Origin: Polynucleobacter alcilacus
Lineage (GTDB): Bacteria; Pseudomonadota; Gammaproteobacteria; Burkholderiales; Burkholderiaceae
Assembly (NCBI RefSeq): GCF_018881545.1
Contig: NZ_JACVQD010000001.1
Location: forward strand, 1,516,039 to 1,580,038
Length of the DNA: 64,000 bases
Direction: 5' to 3'
The first letter of the stretch is position 1, and every line of letters begins with the position of its first letter. The notes below the pieces were generated by a model. The model did no database searches, was not told the DNA's origin, and saw only the letters and a list, made by a program, of their open reading frames with translations. Position numbers and translations under genes: made by a program. Positions 18,807-28,436 of this stretch are shown in pieces.

Positions 18807-19265
18807 ATGGATTCATCAATTGACGCGATTACGAATAATATTCAATTGGCATTAGCGCCAGTCTTTTTATTGACTGCGGTTGCGACCCTCATTAATGCCA
18901 TCTCCTCTCGTCTTGCCCGATCAGTGGATCGCATGCGTGCAATACAGCAGGTCATCCATCGAGGTGATGTGAAGGATGAAGAAACGATTCGATATATGGC
19001 AAAGGAAGCAGATGAAGCTAAGACTCGTGGCCGTTTATGTACAGTAGCTATTTTCTTTGTTGTCTTGAGTGGCGTTTTTATTTCTTTAACGGTCTTAGAG
19101 CTCTTTTTCTTTCAAGCAGGCGCGGTCCGCTCATTGCAAACAGACTATGTTGTTTGGACCTTTGTATTAGGTCTGATATTCTTTATGACATCGCTATCGA
19201 TTGTTTTAGCTGAAGTAGTTTATGCATACCGTTCAGCTGGCTGGAATTCTCCTAAACATTATTAA
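18807..19265 (+). CDS. DUF2721 family membrane protein
   Basis: 152 residues, three predicted membrane segments: IQLALAPVFLLTAVATLINA (about residues 11-30), VAIFFVVLSGVFISLTVLEL (about 79-98) and VVWTFVLGLIFFMTSLSIVL (about 116-135). The segment after the first helix, SSRLARSVDRMRAIQQ, is the hallmark of the DUF2721 family. No function is known for the family. It stands 49 bases after uppP and 27 before the UDP-xylose synthase gene. Confidence 0.85.
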   Translation: MDSSIDAITNNIQLALAPVFLLTAVATLINAISSRLARSVDRMRAIQQVIHRGDVKDEETIRYMAKEADEAKTRGRLCTVAIFFVVLSGVFISLTVLELFFFQAGAVRSLQTDYVVWTFVLGLIFFMTSLSIVLAEVVYAYRSAGWNSPKHY

Positions 19266-19292
19266 TACTGTTGGAATTGCTATCTAAATAAA

Positions 19293-20228
19293 ATGAACAA
19301 AATCCTCATCACCGGCGGCGCTGGCTTCTTGGGTTCTCACTTAACCGAGAAGCTTCTCAAAGAGGGTAATGACGTATTGGTAGTCGATAACTACTTTACG
19401 GGCACTAAAGAAAACCTAGCGCATTTATTACCCAATCCAAAGCTAGAGCTGATGCGTCACGATGTGACCTTTCCACTCTATGTTGAGACTGACCAGATCT
19501 ATAACTTAGCTTGCCCAGCTTCTCCAGTGCACTATCAATACGATCCAGTACAAACAACCAAAACCAGCGTACATGGGGCAATTAACATGCTGGGCCTTGC
19601 AAAGAGAACGCGCGCTAGAATTTTGCAAGCCTCTACTAGCGAGGTCTATGGCGATCCAGAAGTGCATCCACAGCCAGAGGAATATTGGGGCAAGGTTAAT
19701 CCCATCGGTATTCGTTCTTGTTATGACGAGGGTAAGCGTTGCGCTGAAACCCTCTTTTTTGACTATTACCGTCAACACAATCTCGATATCAAAGTAGTGC
19801 GTATTTTCAATACCTATGGTCCGCGCATGCATCCGAATGATGGGCGGGTGGTGAGTAACTTTATTGTCCAGGCCCTGCAGGGTAAAGACATTACGATTTA
19901 TGGTGATGGTCAGCAAACCCGCAGCTTTTGCTATGTCGATGACTTAATTGATGCCATGGTCAAGATGATGAACTCTGAAGAGGGTTTCACAGGCCCAGTT
20001 AATGTTGGTAATCCAGGCGAGTTCACGATGTTGCAGTTGGCTGAGACAATTCTTAAGCTCTCGGGCAGTAAATCCAAGATTATTCACCAGCCCTTACCAT
20101 CGGATGATCCAAAGCAACGCCAGCCAAATATCGATTTAGCTCAGGCCAAGCTGGGTTGGCAACCAAAGGTCAATTTAGAAGATGGCCTGAAAGAGACGAT
20201 TGCCTACTTTAGGAAAGTAGTGGCATAA
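19293..20228 (+). CDS. uxs: UDP-glucuronate decarboxylase (UDP-xylose synthase)
   Basis: Extended short-chain dehydrogenase that converts UDP-glucuronate to UDP-xylose. 311 residues. [17 protein letters not shown] binds [22 protein letters not shown] and [20 protein letters not shown] are diagnostic of [17 protein letters not shown] contains the Tyr/Lys pair, and [19 protein letters not shown] is typical. UDP-xylose could feed one of the many transferases of unknown specificity here. The UDP-glucose dehydrogenase that would supply UDP-glucuronate is not in this window. Confidence 0.92.
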   Translation: MNKILITGGAGFLGSHLTEKLLKEGNDVLVVDNYFTGTKENLAHLLPNPKLELMRHDVTFPLYVETDQIYNLACPASPVHYQYDPVQTTKTSVHGAINMLGLAKRTRARILQASTSEVYGDPEVHPQPEEYWGKVNPIGIRSCYDEGKRCAETLFFDYYRQHNLDIKVVRIFNTYGPRMHPNDGRVVSNFIVQALQGKDITIYGDGQQTRSFCYVDDLIDAMVKMMNSEEGFTGPVNVGNPGEFTMLQLAETILKLSGSKSKIIHQPLPSDDPKQRQPNIDLAQAKLGWQPKVNLEDGLKETIAYFRKVVA

Positions 20229-20229
20229 G

Positions 20230-21027
20230 TTGACGTCTCTGGCAGCAGAAAAACGCTTTGACCGTATTCGCTCCTTTGTATTAAGGGCAGGTAGAACAAC
20301 TGCCGGACAACAGCGAGCGATTGATGAACTTGGCCCTCAATACCTTCTTCCGTTTCAGGAAAAAATACTCGACTTAGTTGAGGCATTCCAGGGCTCAAGC
20401 AATCCCAAGATTTTGGAAATTGGTTTTGGTATGGGTGAGACCAGTGCCCAAATCGCTGCCCTGAGAAGTAGTGATGACTTTCTAGCAATTGAAGTACATC
20501 TCCCAGGGGTTGGGGCTTTATTAAAACTCATTGGGGAAAATCGTCTCACCAATTTACGTCTCATTCGACATGATGCCGTGGAAGTTTTAGAAAAGATGAT
20601 TGCTCCGAATTCTTTGGACGGCATTCATATTTATTTTGCTGATCCTTGGCACAAGAAGCGTCACCATAAGCGCCGTCTTATACAGGCTGAGTTTGTGTGT
20701 TTGCTGGTATCTAGGTTAAAGCCGGGCGCCTATTTGCATCTGGCTACAGATTGGCATAACTATGCCGAACAAATGTTGTTGGTATTAAATGCTGAGCCAG
20801 AATTACAAAATACTTCTGACGATCAAATTCAGGTGAAAACGTTTAGCGAAGCAGATATTGCTAGCCCTGGCAAAACCTCAAATGAATTTAAGCCCACACT
20901 AGAGCAATTGAAGGCGGGGCAAGCAGGATATGTTCAGAGACCATCCTATCGGCCAGTCACTAAATTTGAGAACCGCGGCCTTAAGTTAGGCCACGGTATT
21001 TGGGACTTGGTTTATCTAAAAAAGTAA
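20230..21027 (+). CDS. trmB: tRNA (guanine-N7-)-methyltransferase
   Basis: SAM-dependent methylation of G46 in the tRNA variable loop. 265 residues. [16 protein letters not shown] is the SAM loop; [18 protein letters not shown] is the diagnostic TrmB block near residues 136-153; [15 protein letters not shown] and the C-terminal [19 protein letters not shown] complete the family profile. It starts with TTG at 20230, one base after the uxs stop; no in-frame ATG precedes the conserved core, so TTG is the sensible start. Likely coupled to uxs. Confidence 0.95.
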   Translation: MTSLAAEKRFDRIRSFVLRAGRTTAGQQRAIDELGPQYLLPFQEKILDLVEAFQGSSNPKILEIGFGMGETSAQIAALRSSDDFLAIEVHLPGVGALLKLIGENRLTNLRLIRHDAVEVLEKMIAPNSLDGIHIYFADPWHKKRHHKRRLIQAEFVCLLVSRLKPGAYLHLATDWHNYAEQMLLVLNAEPELQNTSDDQIQVKTFSEADIASPGKTSNEFKPTLEQLKAGQAGYVQRPSYRPVTKFENRGLKLGHGIWDLVYLKK

Positions 21028-21057
21028 GAGCTTACTAAGAGCTTAATAAGTACAGAC

Positions 21058-21570
21058 TTACCCCGCTTGGATTTCAGTGCTGCGTAGTGTTTGTGCCAGC
21101 AAATCCAATACTCCATTGACGTACTTGTAACCATCAGTACCACCAAAGGTTTTCGCAAGCTCAACAGCCTCATTGATTGCTACTTTATAAGGGACTGAGA
21201 GGTCCATGGCAAGCTCATAAGAGCCAATCAGTAAAGCCGCATGCTCTACTGGAGAAAGTTCATTAATAGGGCGATCTAAGGCTGGTGTAATGAGGGCTTC
21301 TAATTCATCGGTGCGATCTAGGACGCCTTCAAAAATTCCTTGAAACAGTTCTAATTGGCAACGACGAAAGGCGGGGTCTTCCGCTAATTGTTTGGCAATC
21401 GCTGAACCATTTGGAATGCTTCCGGCACGACGTAACACCAAGCTTTGATATACGCCTTGAAGTGCGTACTCACGAGCACGACGACGTGGTGTCAGTGAGC
21501 GTTTAGGCGCCGCTGATTTAGCATCTTTCTTTACTTGAGGATCCGCTGGGCTGAGAGTAGGTTTAGTCAT
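21058..21570 (-). CDS. nusB: Transcription antitermination factor NusB
   Basis: 170 residues. After a basic 30-residue N-terminal extension ([19 protein letters not shown]) comes the all-helical NusB fold: [38 protein letters not shown], and [20 protein letters not shown] with the C-terminal [17 protein letters not shown]. NusB binds boxA with NusE in rRNA antitermination. It lies 8 bases downstream of ribH on the minus strand, the usual ribH-nusB order. Confidence 0.95.
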   Translation of the reverse strand: MTKPTLSPADPQVKKDAKSAAPKRSLTPRRRAREYALQGVYQSLVLRRAGSIPNGSAIAKQLAEDPAFRRCQLELFQGIFEGVLDRTDELEALITPALDRPINELSPVEHAALLIGSYELAMDLSVPYKVAINEAVELAKTFGGTDGYKYVNGVLDLLAQTLRSTEIQAG

Positions 21571-21578
21571 TTCAATAA

Positions 21579-22085
21579 TTACTCTTCACTAGAATTGATT
21601 TCGATATCAATATCGGGAGTCAGTGCTAAAGCCAGGTTGGCCATTTCCACTACAGCCTTGGCACAGTCTGCGCCTTTCACTACCACGCGGGCTTTTGCCT
21701 GCTCATCAGTATCGCAAGTCAAAATGCCATTAGCAATTGGCAGGCCTGAATCAATGGAAACGCGAGTTACACCTGCAGCGGACTCATTCGAGACAAGTTC
21801 AAAGTGGTAGGTTTCTCCACGAATCACAGCACCCAAGGCAACGAGGCCATCAAACTCACCAGTCTCAGCGAGTTTTTGCAATGCAAAGGGGATTTCTAGT
21901 GCGCCAGGTACAGTGACTAATTTAATATCCGCTTGCGAAACCCCTAGTGCAATTAATTCAGTGATGCATGCTTTTGTTAAGGCAACACAGTGTTCTTCAT
22001 TGAAGCGTGCTTGCACAATGCCAACGCGCAGGTCTTGACCATTGAGGTCTGCTTCTAATACGCCGACAAAGTCATTGTTCATCAT
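21579..22085 (-). CDS. ribH: 6,7-dimethyl-8-ribityllumazine synthase
   Basis: Condenses 5-amino-6-ribitylaminouracil with 3,4-dihydroxybutanone phosphate, the penultimate step of riboflavin synthesis; usually a 60-mer or pentamer. 168 residues. [47 protein letters not shown] (with the catalytic His) and [16 protein letters not shown] are canonical. Tandem ATG codons at 22085 and 22082 are both possible starts. It forms a ribB-ribH-nusB unit on the minus strand. Confidence 0.97.
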   Translation of the reverse strand: MMNNDFVGVLEADLNGQDLRVGIVQARFNEEHCVALTKACITELIALGVSQADIKLVTVPGALEIPFALQKLAETGEFDGLVALGAVIRGETYHFELVSNESAAGVTRVSIDSGLPIANGILTCDTDEQAKARVVVKGADCAKAVVEMANLALALTPDIDIEINSSEE

Positions 22086-22116
22086 GATGATCGTTTTCTA
22101 TATAAAGAATGTGAAT

Positions 22117-23253
22117 TTAAGATTGAGGGCTATATGGTTGATAGCCAGTCACTTCTAATTGGTAGCCAGACAAACTGGGAACAGGACTTGGATTGGCCAG
22201 TAAGCGCATCTTGCCTACGCCAATATCTTTCAGAATTTGGGCGCCAATACCATAGCTTCTAAAGTCAGTTTTGCGTGCCAAAGGTTTTTTGACTTCACCT
22301 TTGGCTTGATTGAGTTTCTGAAACTGCGCTAACCAATCTGCATCATTCGGGGCGGCAATACCTGCAGCATTTAATAACACTACGACACCCGCTGGAGCAG
22401 CAGCAATTTGCTGTAGCGCTTGTCCTAGCGGCCAAGAATGGTTACTGACATTAGAGTCCAAGAAATCCAAGACAGTAACTGGCTCATGAACTCGCACTAG
22501 GGTTTCTTGAGCTTCTGTTGGCTTGCCATGCACTAAGGCAATATGTACGCATGAGCTGGGAGTATCGCGATAAATAATGCCCTCGAATTTGCCCCAAGGG
22601 GTTACGAATTCCCGTTTACCTTCTCGCACCACAATGCTTTCATTTTGGCTGCGGTACTGAATGAGGTTTGCGATGCTACCAATTTTTAATTGATGTTCTT
22701 TTGCAAACTCGAGCAAATCTGGCAGGCGTGCCATGCTGCCGTCGTCTTTCATGATTTCGCAAATCACCGCAGTTGGGGAGCAACCTGCCATCGCAGCAAG
22801 ATCGCAACCCGCTTCAGTATGTCCTGAACGAATTAAGACGCCACCGGGTTGCGCCATCAAAGGAAAGATATGACCAGGTTGGACCAAGTCGCTTGGCTTT
22901 GCATTCGGAGCTACAGCAGTCTGAATAGTTAATGCTCGGTCAGCAGCAGAGATGCCAGTAGTGACACCAGTAGCGGCCTCAATAGAAACTGTGAAATTCG
23001 TCCCCATAGCTGCACCGTTATCACGGACCATCAGGGGGAGGTTGAGTTGTTGGCAACGCTCCCGAGTTAAGGTGAGGCAAATCAGACCACGGCCATGCTT
23101 TGCCATGAAATTAACAGCCTCGGCGGTGACGTGATCGGCAGCTAAAACGAGATCCCCCTCGTTTTCACGATCTTCTTCGTCGACGAGAATGACCATCTTG
23201 CCGGCACGCAGTTCGGCGATGATTTCTTCTGTGGAGGCGAGGGTATTTGGCAT
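22117..23253 (-). CDS. ribB: 3,4-dihydroxy-2-butanone-4-phosphate synthase with degenerate GTP cyclohydrolase II domain
   Basis: 378 residues in two domains. Residues 1 to about 205 form an intact RibB, which makes the four-carbon unit of riboflavin from ribulose 5-phosphate: [19 protein letters not shown] and [16 protein letters not shown] hold the acidic and His active-site residues. Residues about 210-378 align with GTP cyclohydrolase II ([57 protein letters not shown]), but the zinc-binding cysteine cluster is missing, so this half should not be a cyclohydrolase. Such hybrids are known in proteobacteria as RibBX. A true ribA must lie elsewhere. No FMN riboswitch was found upstream. Confidence 0.92.
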   Translation of the reverse strand: MPNTLASTEEIIAELRAGKMVILVDEEDRENEGDLVLAADHVTAEAVNFMAKHGRGLICLTLTRERCQQLNLPLMVRDNGAAMGTNFTVSIEAATGVTTGISAADRALTIQTAVAPNAKPSDLVQPGHIFPLMAQPGGVLIRSGHTEAGCDLAAMAGCSPTAVICEIMKDDGSMARLPDLLEFAKEHQLKIGSIANLIQYRSQNESIVVREGKREFVTPWGKFEGIIYRDTPSSCVHIALVHGKPTEAQETLVRVHEPVTVLDFLDSNVSNHSWPLGQALQQIAAAPAGVVVLLNAAGIAAPNDADWLAQFQKLNQAKGEVKKPLARKTDFRSYGIGAQILKDIGVGKMRLLANPSPVPSLSGYQLEVTGYQPYSPQS

Positions 23254-23376
23254 AGCCCTCTATTTTAAGCTGAGGACGCGAATACGGTTGAGTACTACAG
23301 GAATATCCCAGCTTTCTGACAGTAAGAGCCTAGGCAAAGTGTTTGAAGGTCTGCACGACCCCCTGAAAATACTGGC

Positions 23377-23706
23377 ATGTACTTCGCAGAGCAAGTTTTA
23401 CCCAAAAAGCCGCTAGATAAATCCAACGGCTTTGTCTTGCTGGAGGTTTTACTGGCCATGAGCCTCATTTTGGGGTCTTGGATGACCATGTTGGGAACTT
23501 ATCAAAACCTGACGCTACGCATTACTCAAGAAGAAAACACAAGAATTCAACTCAGAAAGGAATTAGATGCTTTTGAGATTAGCGAGCACCTTAGAGCAAA
23601 TGATGACTTTGCTATTAAAGGCCTCATAAATGAATCTCCTCGAATGCCTAGTCGCACTCGCAATCAGCATGGCGCTGTTAAATCCACTATTAAAAACAAG
23701 CGCTGA
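23377..23706 (+). CDS. PilV-like minor type IV prepilin
   Basis: 109 residues. An 18-residue basic leader ends at Gly, followed by FVLLEVLLAMSLILGSWMTM: the prepilin peptidase site with mature Glu5, and the hydrophobic pilin helix. The rest (LRITQEENTRIQLRKELDAF) is amphipathic, and the protein is shorter than typical PilV. The last 25 residues overlap the next gene by 77 bases in a different frame and look unstructured, so the C-terminus may be eroded. First of four minor-pilin genes that probably form a tip or priming complex. Confidence 0.75.
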   Translation: MYFAEQVLPKKPLDKSNGFVLLEVLLAMSLILGSWMTMLGTYQNLTLRITQEENTRIQLRKELDAFEISEHLRANDDFAIKGLINESPRMPSRTRNQHGAVKSTIKNKR

Positions 23707-24271
23707 TTTGCTGGCGAAGCAAGTCCAGCATGAAAAAACACAGGCACTAATTTCTGAGGCTGAACGTGCTTTTGAACTCATTGGCCGTGCGATTCGAATG
23801 GCGGGTTATCGCAACATTAACTCTAGTCAGCAGCCTACGAAAAATGCTTCAAAGAATACTTACCTAGACGTTCAGAAAAAAACGGGCTATCGCGGATCTG
23901 ACGCGATAGTCATTCGACATGAATTATCCAATGGAATTGATTTAGATTGCATCGGCAATGTTCTTAGTAAGGATCGAACTAAAAATCAATTGGCATATCA
24001 AGGTTTTTTGGTGGATAGACAAGCAGGCATTCCGAAAGGTGTGAAGGTGAATGGTGGATCATTAGTTTGTCAGTCACTCGATCGTGAAGGTCGAAAGCAA
24101 AATACTACTCTCATGAATGGGGTAAATAGCTTGTTAATAGAGGAGCTAAATAGCTCAATGCAATCAGCTGAATTAGGACAGAAGTTATATAAGGTAGAGC
24201 TTCAGATGACTGATGGCGTAGCACTCAATATCAGGCTTGAACGTACTTTTAGCACTCGGAATCTGCCATGA
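23630..24271 (+). CDS. PilW-like minor pseudopilin without leader peptide
   Basis: 213 residues. It begins MNLLECLVALAISMALL, so the initiating Met occupies mature position +1 and Glu is at position 5, but there is no leader and no Gly before it; a TAA lies directly upstream in frame. Downstream SEAERAFELIGRAIRMAGYRN is typical of PilW, and the C-terminal half is beta-rich with VNSLLIEELNSS. Role: minor pilin assembly at the inner membrane. It overlaps the PilV-like gene by 77 bases and the next gene by ATGA. Confidence 0.75.
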   Translation: MNLLECLVALAISMALLNPLLKTSADLLAKQVQHEKTQALISEAERAFELIGRAIRMAGYRNINSSQQPTKNASKNTYLDVQKKTGYRGSDAIVIRHELSNGIDLDCIGNVLSKDRTKNQLAYQGFLVDRQAGIPKGVKVNGGSLVCQSLDREGRKQNTTLMNGVNSLLIEELNSSMQSAELGQKLYKVELQMTDGVALNIRLERTFSTRNLP

Positions 24272-24597
24272 TTTTGGCGTGGGTTGCCTCCTTACTGCTT
24301 CTCTGTTCTTCCTTATTGGTTTGCTTAGAGCGCCTCACTGCTTTACGAATGGTGGAAGTCAAAACCATTGCTATAGCTCAACAAGGATTTATTGAAGCAG
24401 AAAAATCTGTGCTTACTTGTGAGAAAAATCTCTCCAACCTTTCTGCCTTGAATGAGAGCGCTTGTTTTATTCAATCGATTGCCAAAAATCATTGGTTAAT
24501 TACGAGCAAGTCAACACCTGCAATACAAGTGCATGTATTTCTAGATGAAAAATCGGGTATTGCCACTCGCTTAAATTGGCGCCAAGTTTTTGAGTAA
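24268..24597 (+). CDS. PilX-like minor pilin protein
   Basis: 109 residues with an N-terminal helix ILAWVASLLLLCSSLLVCLE, then LRMVEVKTIAIAQQGFIEAE and a short cysteine-containing domain (VLTCEKNLSNL, ESACFIQSIA). The position after PilW and the segment in which an amphipathic helix leads into QxGxIEAEKS match PilX. Like the preceding gene it has no recognisable prepilin leader. Starts at ATG 24268 overlapping the previous stop. Confidence 0.6.
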   Translation: MILAWVASLLLLCSSLLVCLERLTALRMVEVKTIAIAQQGFIEAEKSVLTCEKNLSNLSALNESACFIQSIAKNHWLITSKSTPAIQVHVFLDEKSGIATRLNWRQVFE

Positions 24598-25171
24598 ACA
24601 GTTTCACCAACAATCTGGTGCAACCCTACTGGAGTTGATGGCGGTATTGTGTATTGTCGCCATCATGACAATCATCTCCATGCCCCTTTTGCGAGATCAG
24701 GTTGCAGCCCGAGAAATTGATTTCATTGCTAGGCGGTTTATCGCTCATGCCCATTTAGCGAGACAGCAAGCATTACATTTGGGCGAAGCAGTTTTGATAA
24801 GCCCTGTTTCTATGGATAGACCAATACCCAATAGCTCAGAGAGTTGGGATTGGGGGTGGCTTATTCAGAGTGGCTGTCTGACGAAAATAGCTAAACCTAA
24901 CTGCATTCCTAAGTATTGGTTCTCCCAAAGTGCTATAGACCCGATTTACTTTAAGGGCGGTGGCAAGCAGTTTCAGGATCCGCACTCTGGCAAAAAGGGT
25001 ATTTTATTTAATGCCGCTGGTGCAGCTAAAACTGGCCAAGGTGGCTTTGTTGCCAACCGTTTAATCTTGGGTCACCGCAGGGCTCCTGAACTTGAGCGTC
25101 AGCTTATTTTGGGCAGTGGCGGGCGTTGGCGTATCTGTAATCCCGCTAGGGATGTAAAACGCTGTCATTGA
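24590..25171 (+). CDS. FimT/GspH-family pseudopilin
   Basis: 193 residues. MSKQFHQQSG is a short leader followed by ATLLELMAVLCIVAIMTIIS, a standard class III prepilin site with Glu5. The C-terminal half has FKGGGKQFQDPHSGKKGILF, then LILGHRRAPELERQLIL and GGRWRICNP, the GspH/FimT-type beta sandwich end. TTG at 24590 overlaps the previous stop; no ATG lies before the leader, so TTG must be the start. The cluster runs directly into ribD, 16 bases away. Confidence 0.85.
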   Translation: MSKQFHQQSGATLLELMAVLCIVAIMTIISMPLLRDQVAAREIDFIARRFIAHAHLARQQALHLGEAVLISPVSMDRPIPNSSESWDWGWLIQSGCLTKIAKPNCIPKYWFSQSAIDPIYFKGGGKQFQDPHSGKKGILFNAAGAAKTGQGGFVANRLILGHRRAPELERQLILGSGGRWRICNPARDVKRCH

Positions 25172-25187
25172 ATGGTTTAATAGACCC

Positions 25188-26303
25188 ATGTACAGCGCAG
25201 TTGACCATCAGTTTATGAGTGAGGCATTAGCCGAAGCTCAAAAAGCCCTTTATTTAGCTAATCCTAATCCGCGGGTAGGTTGTGTCATTGTCAAAGCAGG
25301 AGAAGTGATCGGACGTGGTTTTACTCAAAAAGTAGGCCAGGCCCATGCAGAAGTTCAGGCTATTGCTGACGCTAAATCCAAAGGGAATTCTCTTGAAGGT
25401 GCGATAGTGTATGTCACTTTAGAGCCATGCAACCATACTGGTCGAACTCCTCCCTGTGTGGATGCGCTGATTGCGATCAAGCCTGCAAAAGTGATCGCCG
25501 CTATGAGTGACCCCAATCCCTTGGTTGCGGGTAAAGGATTGGGGCGGTTGCATGCTGCCGGTATTGAAGTGCACTCTGGTTTATTAGCAGCAGAGGCGCA
25601 AGCACTTAATCGTGGCTTTATTTCTAGAATGACACGTGGCGTGCCCTGGGTTCGTATGAAAATCGCTGCCAGTCTTGACGGCAAAACTGCTTTGCCCGAT
25701 GGTCAAAGTCAGTGGATTACTGGCCCACTCGCTCGTGCTGATGGCCATCACTGGCGTGCTCAAGCATGCGCCATCATCACAGGTGCTGGTACCGTAAAAG
25801 AGGATGATCCTTCTCTCAATGTCAGAGAGGTCATTACCGAGCGGCAACCGTGGCGCATCATCATTGACTCGAAGTTAGAGACTCCACTCAATTCAAAGAT
25901 CTTGAGAAATATTGAGCAATTGGGTGTCATGATGATTTGCGCAGAACGAGATTCACCTGCTAGCCAAGAAAAGGTACGGGCTTTTGAAGCGCTTGGAGTT
26001 GAAGTACTTGCCATGCCAAATGCATTTGGCAAAGTCGACTTACCAGCGCTGTTTGCCTATCTTGCCAAAGACCGTGAAATGAACGAGATTCATATTGAGT
26101 CAGGCTTTAAGCTCAATGGATCGATGTTGAGGGAAAATTGCGTTGATGAGCTGCTGCTTTACTACGCACCATTTTTTATCGGTGATGGCATTGGTATGGC
26201 TAATGTACCCACGTTACCCTCATTGGATTTGAGAAAAGATTGGCAAGTAATTGATCACAGTCTTTTTGGCCCCGATGTCAGACTCAGATACATTAAGAAC
26301 TAA
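25188..26303 (+). CDS. ribD: Bifunctional riboflavin deaminase/reductase RibD
   Basis: 371 residues. The N-terminal deaminase domain has HAEVQAIADA and EPCNHTGRTPPCVDALI, the zinc site; NPNPRVGCVIVKAGEVIGRG precedes them. The C-terminal reductase domain has WVRMKIAASLDGKTALPDGQ and SQWITGPLARADGHHWRA. Together they convert the pyrimidine product of GTP cyclohydrolase II to 5-amino-6-ribitylaminouracil phosphate. It is followed 9 bases later by riboflavin synthase, so ribD-ribE form a second riboflavin unit on the opposite strand from ribB-ribH. Confidence 0.96.
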   Translation: MYSAVDHQFMSEALAEAQKALYLANPNPRVGCVIVKAGEVIGRGFTQKVGQAHAEVQAIADAKSKGNSLEGAIVYVTLEPCNHTGRTPPCVDALIAIKPAKVIAAMSDPNPLVAGKGLGRLHAAGIEVHSGLLAAEAQALNRGFISRMTRGVPWVRMKIAASLDGKTALPDGQSQWITGPLARADGHHWRAQACAIITGAGTVKEDDPSLNVREVITERQPWRIIIDSKLETPLNSKILRNIEQLGVMMICAERDSPASQEKVRAFEALGVEVLAMPNAFGKVDLPALFAYLAKDREMNEIHIESGFKLNGSMLRENCVDELLLYYAPFFIGDGIGMANVPTLPSLDLRKDWQVIDHSLFGPDVRLRYIKN

Positions 26304-26312
26304 AATTACTCT

Positions 26313-26942
26313 ATGTTTACTGGAATTATTACTGCCATTGGTCAAATTCAGAGCGCTCAAGCAAAGGGTGATGGTCTGCATTTGGTGGTGCAAGTGCCTA
26401 CGGGGTACTTGGATGATGTAGTGATGGGTGACAGTATTGCTATCCAAGGCGCGTGTATGACTGCTACTCAATTTGAGGGCAATACCTTTTCTCTCGATAT
26501 CTCACGTGAATCGCTCAATAAAACAGTAGGCTTAGATCAACCTGGACCCGTCAATCTCGAAAAGGCACTGCGATTACAAGATCGCCTAGGGGGCCATTTG
26601 GTCAGCGGGCATGTTGATGGGTTTGGCAAAGTTGCGCACTTTTCGCAAGTGGCCAATGACGCTTACGGTTCTTGGCTTTTGCGCATTGAAGCTCCGAAGG
26701 AGTTAGCTCTCTTTTTGGCATACAAAGGATCAATTGTTGTGAATGGGGTTTCACTAACGGTGAATCAAACAGAAGACACTGCAAACTCTTGCATTGTGAA
26801 TATCAATGTTATTCCCCATACCTTGCAAAATACCACCTTGGGTCATTTGCAGCAGGGTAATGCTGTCAACCTTGAGGTAGATTTGATTGCGCGTTATGTA
26901 GCTAGGATGCTTGAAGCCCAAGCCAAATCACCAGCTAAATAA
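26313..26942 (+). CDS. ribE: Riboflavin synthase alpha chain
   Basis: 209 residues with the internal duplication of riboflavin synthase. The first half opens MFTGIITAIGQIQSA and contains DSIAIQGACMTATQFEGN; the second half repeats the plan with GSIVVNGVSLTVNQTEDTA. LQDRLGGHLVSGHVDGFGKV is diagnostic. It dismutates two lumazine molecules into riboflavin and pyrimidine. It is convergent with queC, 10 bases apart. The gene is called ribC in E. coli and ribE in other systems. Confidence 0.96.
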   Translation: MFTGIITAIGQIQSAQAKGDGLHLVVQVPTGYLDDVVMGDSIAIQGACMTATQFEGNTFSLDISRESLNKTVGLDQPGPVNLEKALRLQDRLGGHLVSGHVDGFGKVAHFSQVANDAYGSWLLRIEAPKELALFLAYKGSIVVNGVSLTVNQTEDTANSCIVNINVIPHTLQNTTLGHLQQGNAVNLEVDLIARYVARMLEAQAKSPAK

Positions 26943-26952
26943 AAGCAATTTC

Positions 26953-27696
26953 TTATTTGTTTTTTCTGTAGCGAGTAGGGTCACTCACATTAGCTTGCTT
27001 AAAGCCTACCTGGCGGAGACGACAGGACTCGCATTCACCACAAGCCTCGCCTAAGTCATTTGCTTGATAGCAAGATACTGTTTGCGAGTAGTCCACACCT
27101 AGAGTACTCCCCAGTTGAATGATCTCGGCTTTAGTCAGGCTGATGATGGGGGCGTGGACCCGAAAGCGATTTTCATTATTGATGGCTTCTACACCCGCTT
27201 TGGTTGCTAAGTTAGCCATGTGCTCAAAAGAGGCGACATACTCGGGGCGACAATCAGGATATCCAGAGTAATCGACTGCATTAGCGCCATAAAAAACATC
27301 TAAACCGCCTAAGGACTCTGCCCAACCCAAGGCTAGTGACAACAATATCGTATTGCGTGCGGGTACATAGGTAATGGGGATTTCTTGATCTTTACCGGGC
27401 GTAGTCGGAACGGCTATTGAGGAATCAGTTAAGGCGGAACCACCAAAGCGGGTGAGATCTAAATTAACCACTTCATGACGAACCACACCAATTTGCTTGG
27501 CAATATGTTTTGCTGCAGCTAGTTCTGAGGAATGGCGCTGGCCATAAGCGACTGATAGTGCGTAAGGTGTGTAGCCTAAGTCTTTTGCTAGCGCGAGAAT
27601 AGTAGTGGAATCCAATCCACCAGAAAATAGGATCACTGCTGGCGCACCGGTTTTGCGGGGCGCTAGATTCTGAAATGCTGCGGACAGCTGAGACAT
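26953..27696 (-). CDS. queC: 7-cyano-7-deazaguanine synthase QueC
   Basis: ATP-dependent conversion of 7-carboxy-7-deazaguanine to preQ0 in queuosine synthesis. 247 residues. The PP-loop [19 protein letters not shown] lies near residues 24-42; [19 protein letters not shown] is the substrate block; the C-terminal zinc motif is [20 protein letters not shown] with four cysteines. It follows cpoB by 8 bases on the minus strand, a location seen in many proteobacteria downstream of the tol-pal genes. No preQ1 riboswitch was noticed. Confidence 0.96.
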   Translation of the reverse strand: MSQLSAAFQNLAPRKTGAPAVILFSGGLDSTTILALAKDLGYTPYALSVAYGQRHSSELAAAKHIAKQIGVVRHEVVNLDLTRFGGSALTDSSIAVPTTPGKDQEIPITYVPARNTILLSLALGWAESLGGLDVFYGANAVDYSGYPDCRPEYVASFEHMANLATKAGVEAINNENRFRVHAPIISLTKAEIIQLGSTLGVDYSQTVSCYQANDLGEACGECESCRLRQVGFKQANVSDPTRYRKNK

Positions 27697-27704
27697 GAGA
27701 TGGA

Positions 27705-28436
27705 TTACTTGGTAGAAGCTAAGAGTTGCTGAGCATCTTTAGCGGCTTCAGTATCGGGATACTTAGTAATAATTTCGCTAAAGGTTTTCTTGGCGGCCGC
27801 TTTGTTACCACTCTCCAATTGCGCATTACCCAATGTCACCATCGCCGCTGGAATGCGTGGATGGTTAGGATATTTCTTAATCAGGTTTTGTAGTTGATTA
27901 ATGGCTCCGGAGTAATCTTTGTTGGCGTACTTACTGTTGCCACCCCAGTAAAGTGCTAAAGGTAAATAGGGGCTTTTGGGGTACTTGATTGCAAATGCAG
28001 AAAAGCCCTCATCCGCTTTCTTGAGACTACCCGCCTGAAAAGCCTTCAAAGCATCGTCATAGGCTTTTTTCTCACCTGGCTGAACGATGCCGCTCACCCC
28101 TTCAATGGTGATAGTGCGAGGCTCAAAATTACCTAAACGGGTATCTAGATCTTGGTAGTAAGTCTTTTGACTTGAGTTGATGTCTTCGCCTTGCTTCTCG
28201 AGGTCTTCAATTTTGCCGCGGAGTTCTGCATTGTCAGTTTTGAGCTTATCAATCTGACCCTGCAACTCAAGCTGGGTAGTGGCTAGAGTCTTGCGCAAGT
28301 CCAGAATCGCTTTGCGCGCCTCATCATCAGAAAAGAGTGCCCAGGCACTGCTAGAAGCAGCCAAGCAAAAGAGTGCTGCACTTAAACAAAACGCTCGTGA
28401 GAGCGTTTGTTTTACAGGGATTGAAGGCATCCTCAT
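27705..28436 (-). CDS. cpoB: Tol-Pal system protein CpoB (YbgF)
   Basis: 243 residues. Signal peptide with probable cleavage after AWA near residue 33; residues about 40-90 form a trimerising coiled coil ([33 protein letters not shown]); the C-terminal 125 residues are TPR repeats ([57 protein letters not shown]). CpoB links the Tol-Pal machine to peptidoglycan synthesis at the division site. Its ATG lies immediately after the pal stop. Confidence 0.94.
   Translation of the reverse strand: MRMPSIPVKQTLSRAFCLSAALFCLAASSSAWALFSDDEARKAILDLRKTLATTQLELQGQIDKLKTDNAELRGKIEDLEKQGEDINSSQKTYYQDLDTRLGNFEPRTITIEGVSGIVQPGEKKAYDDALKAFQAGSLKKADEGFSAFAIKYPKSPYLPLALYWGGNSKYANKDYSGAINQLQNLIKKYPNHPRIPAAMVTLGNAQLESGNKAAAKKTFSEIITKYPDTEAAKDAQQLLASTK

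Noticed and set aside
21006..21060. Repeated TAAGAGCTTA-like sequence between trmB and nusB as a terminator
   Set aside because: The copies are mostly direct rather than inverted repeats and no T-run follows a stable stem.
22117..23376. Possible FMN riboswitch before ribB
   Set aside because: The 123 bases upstream show none of the conserved RFN segments, and the space is shared with a divergent pilin gene.
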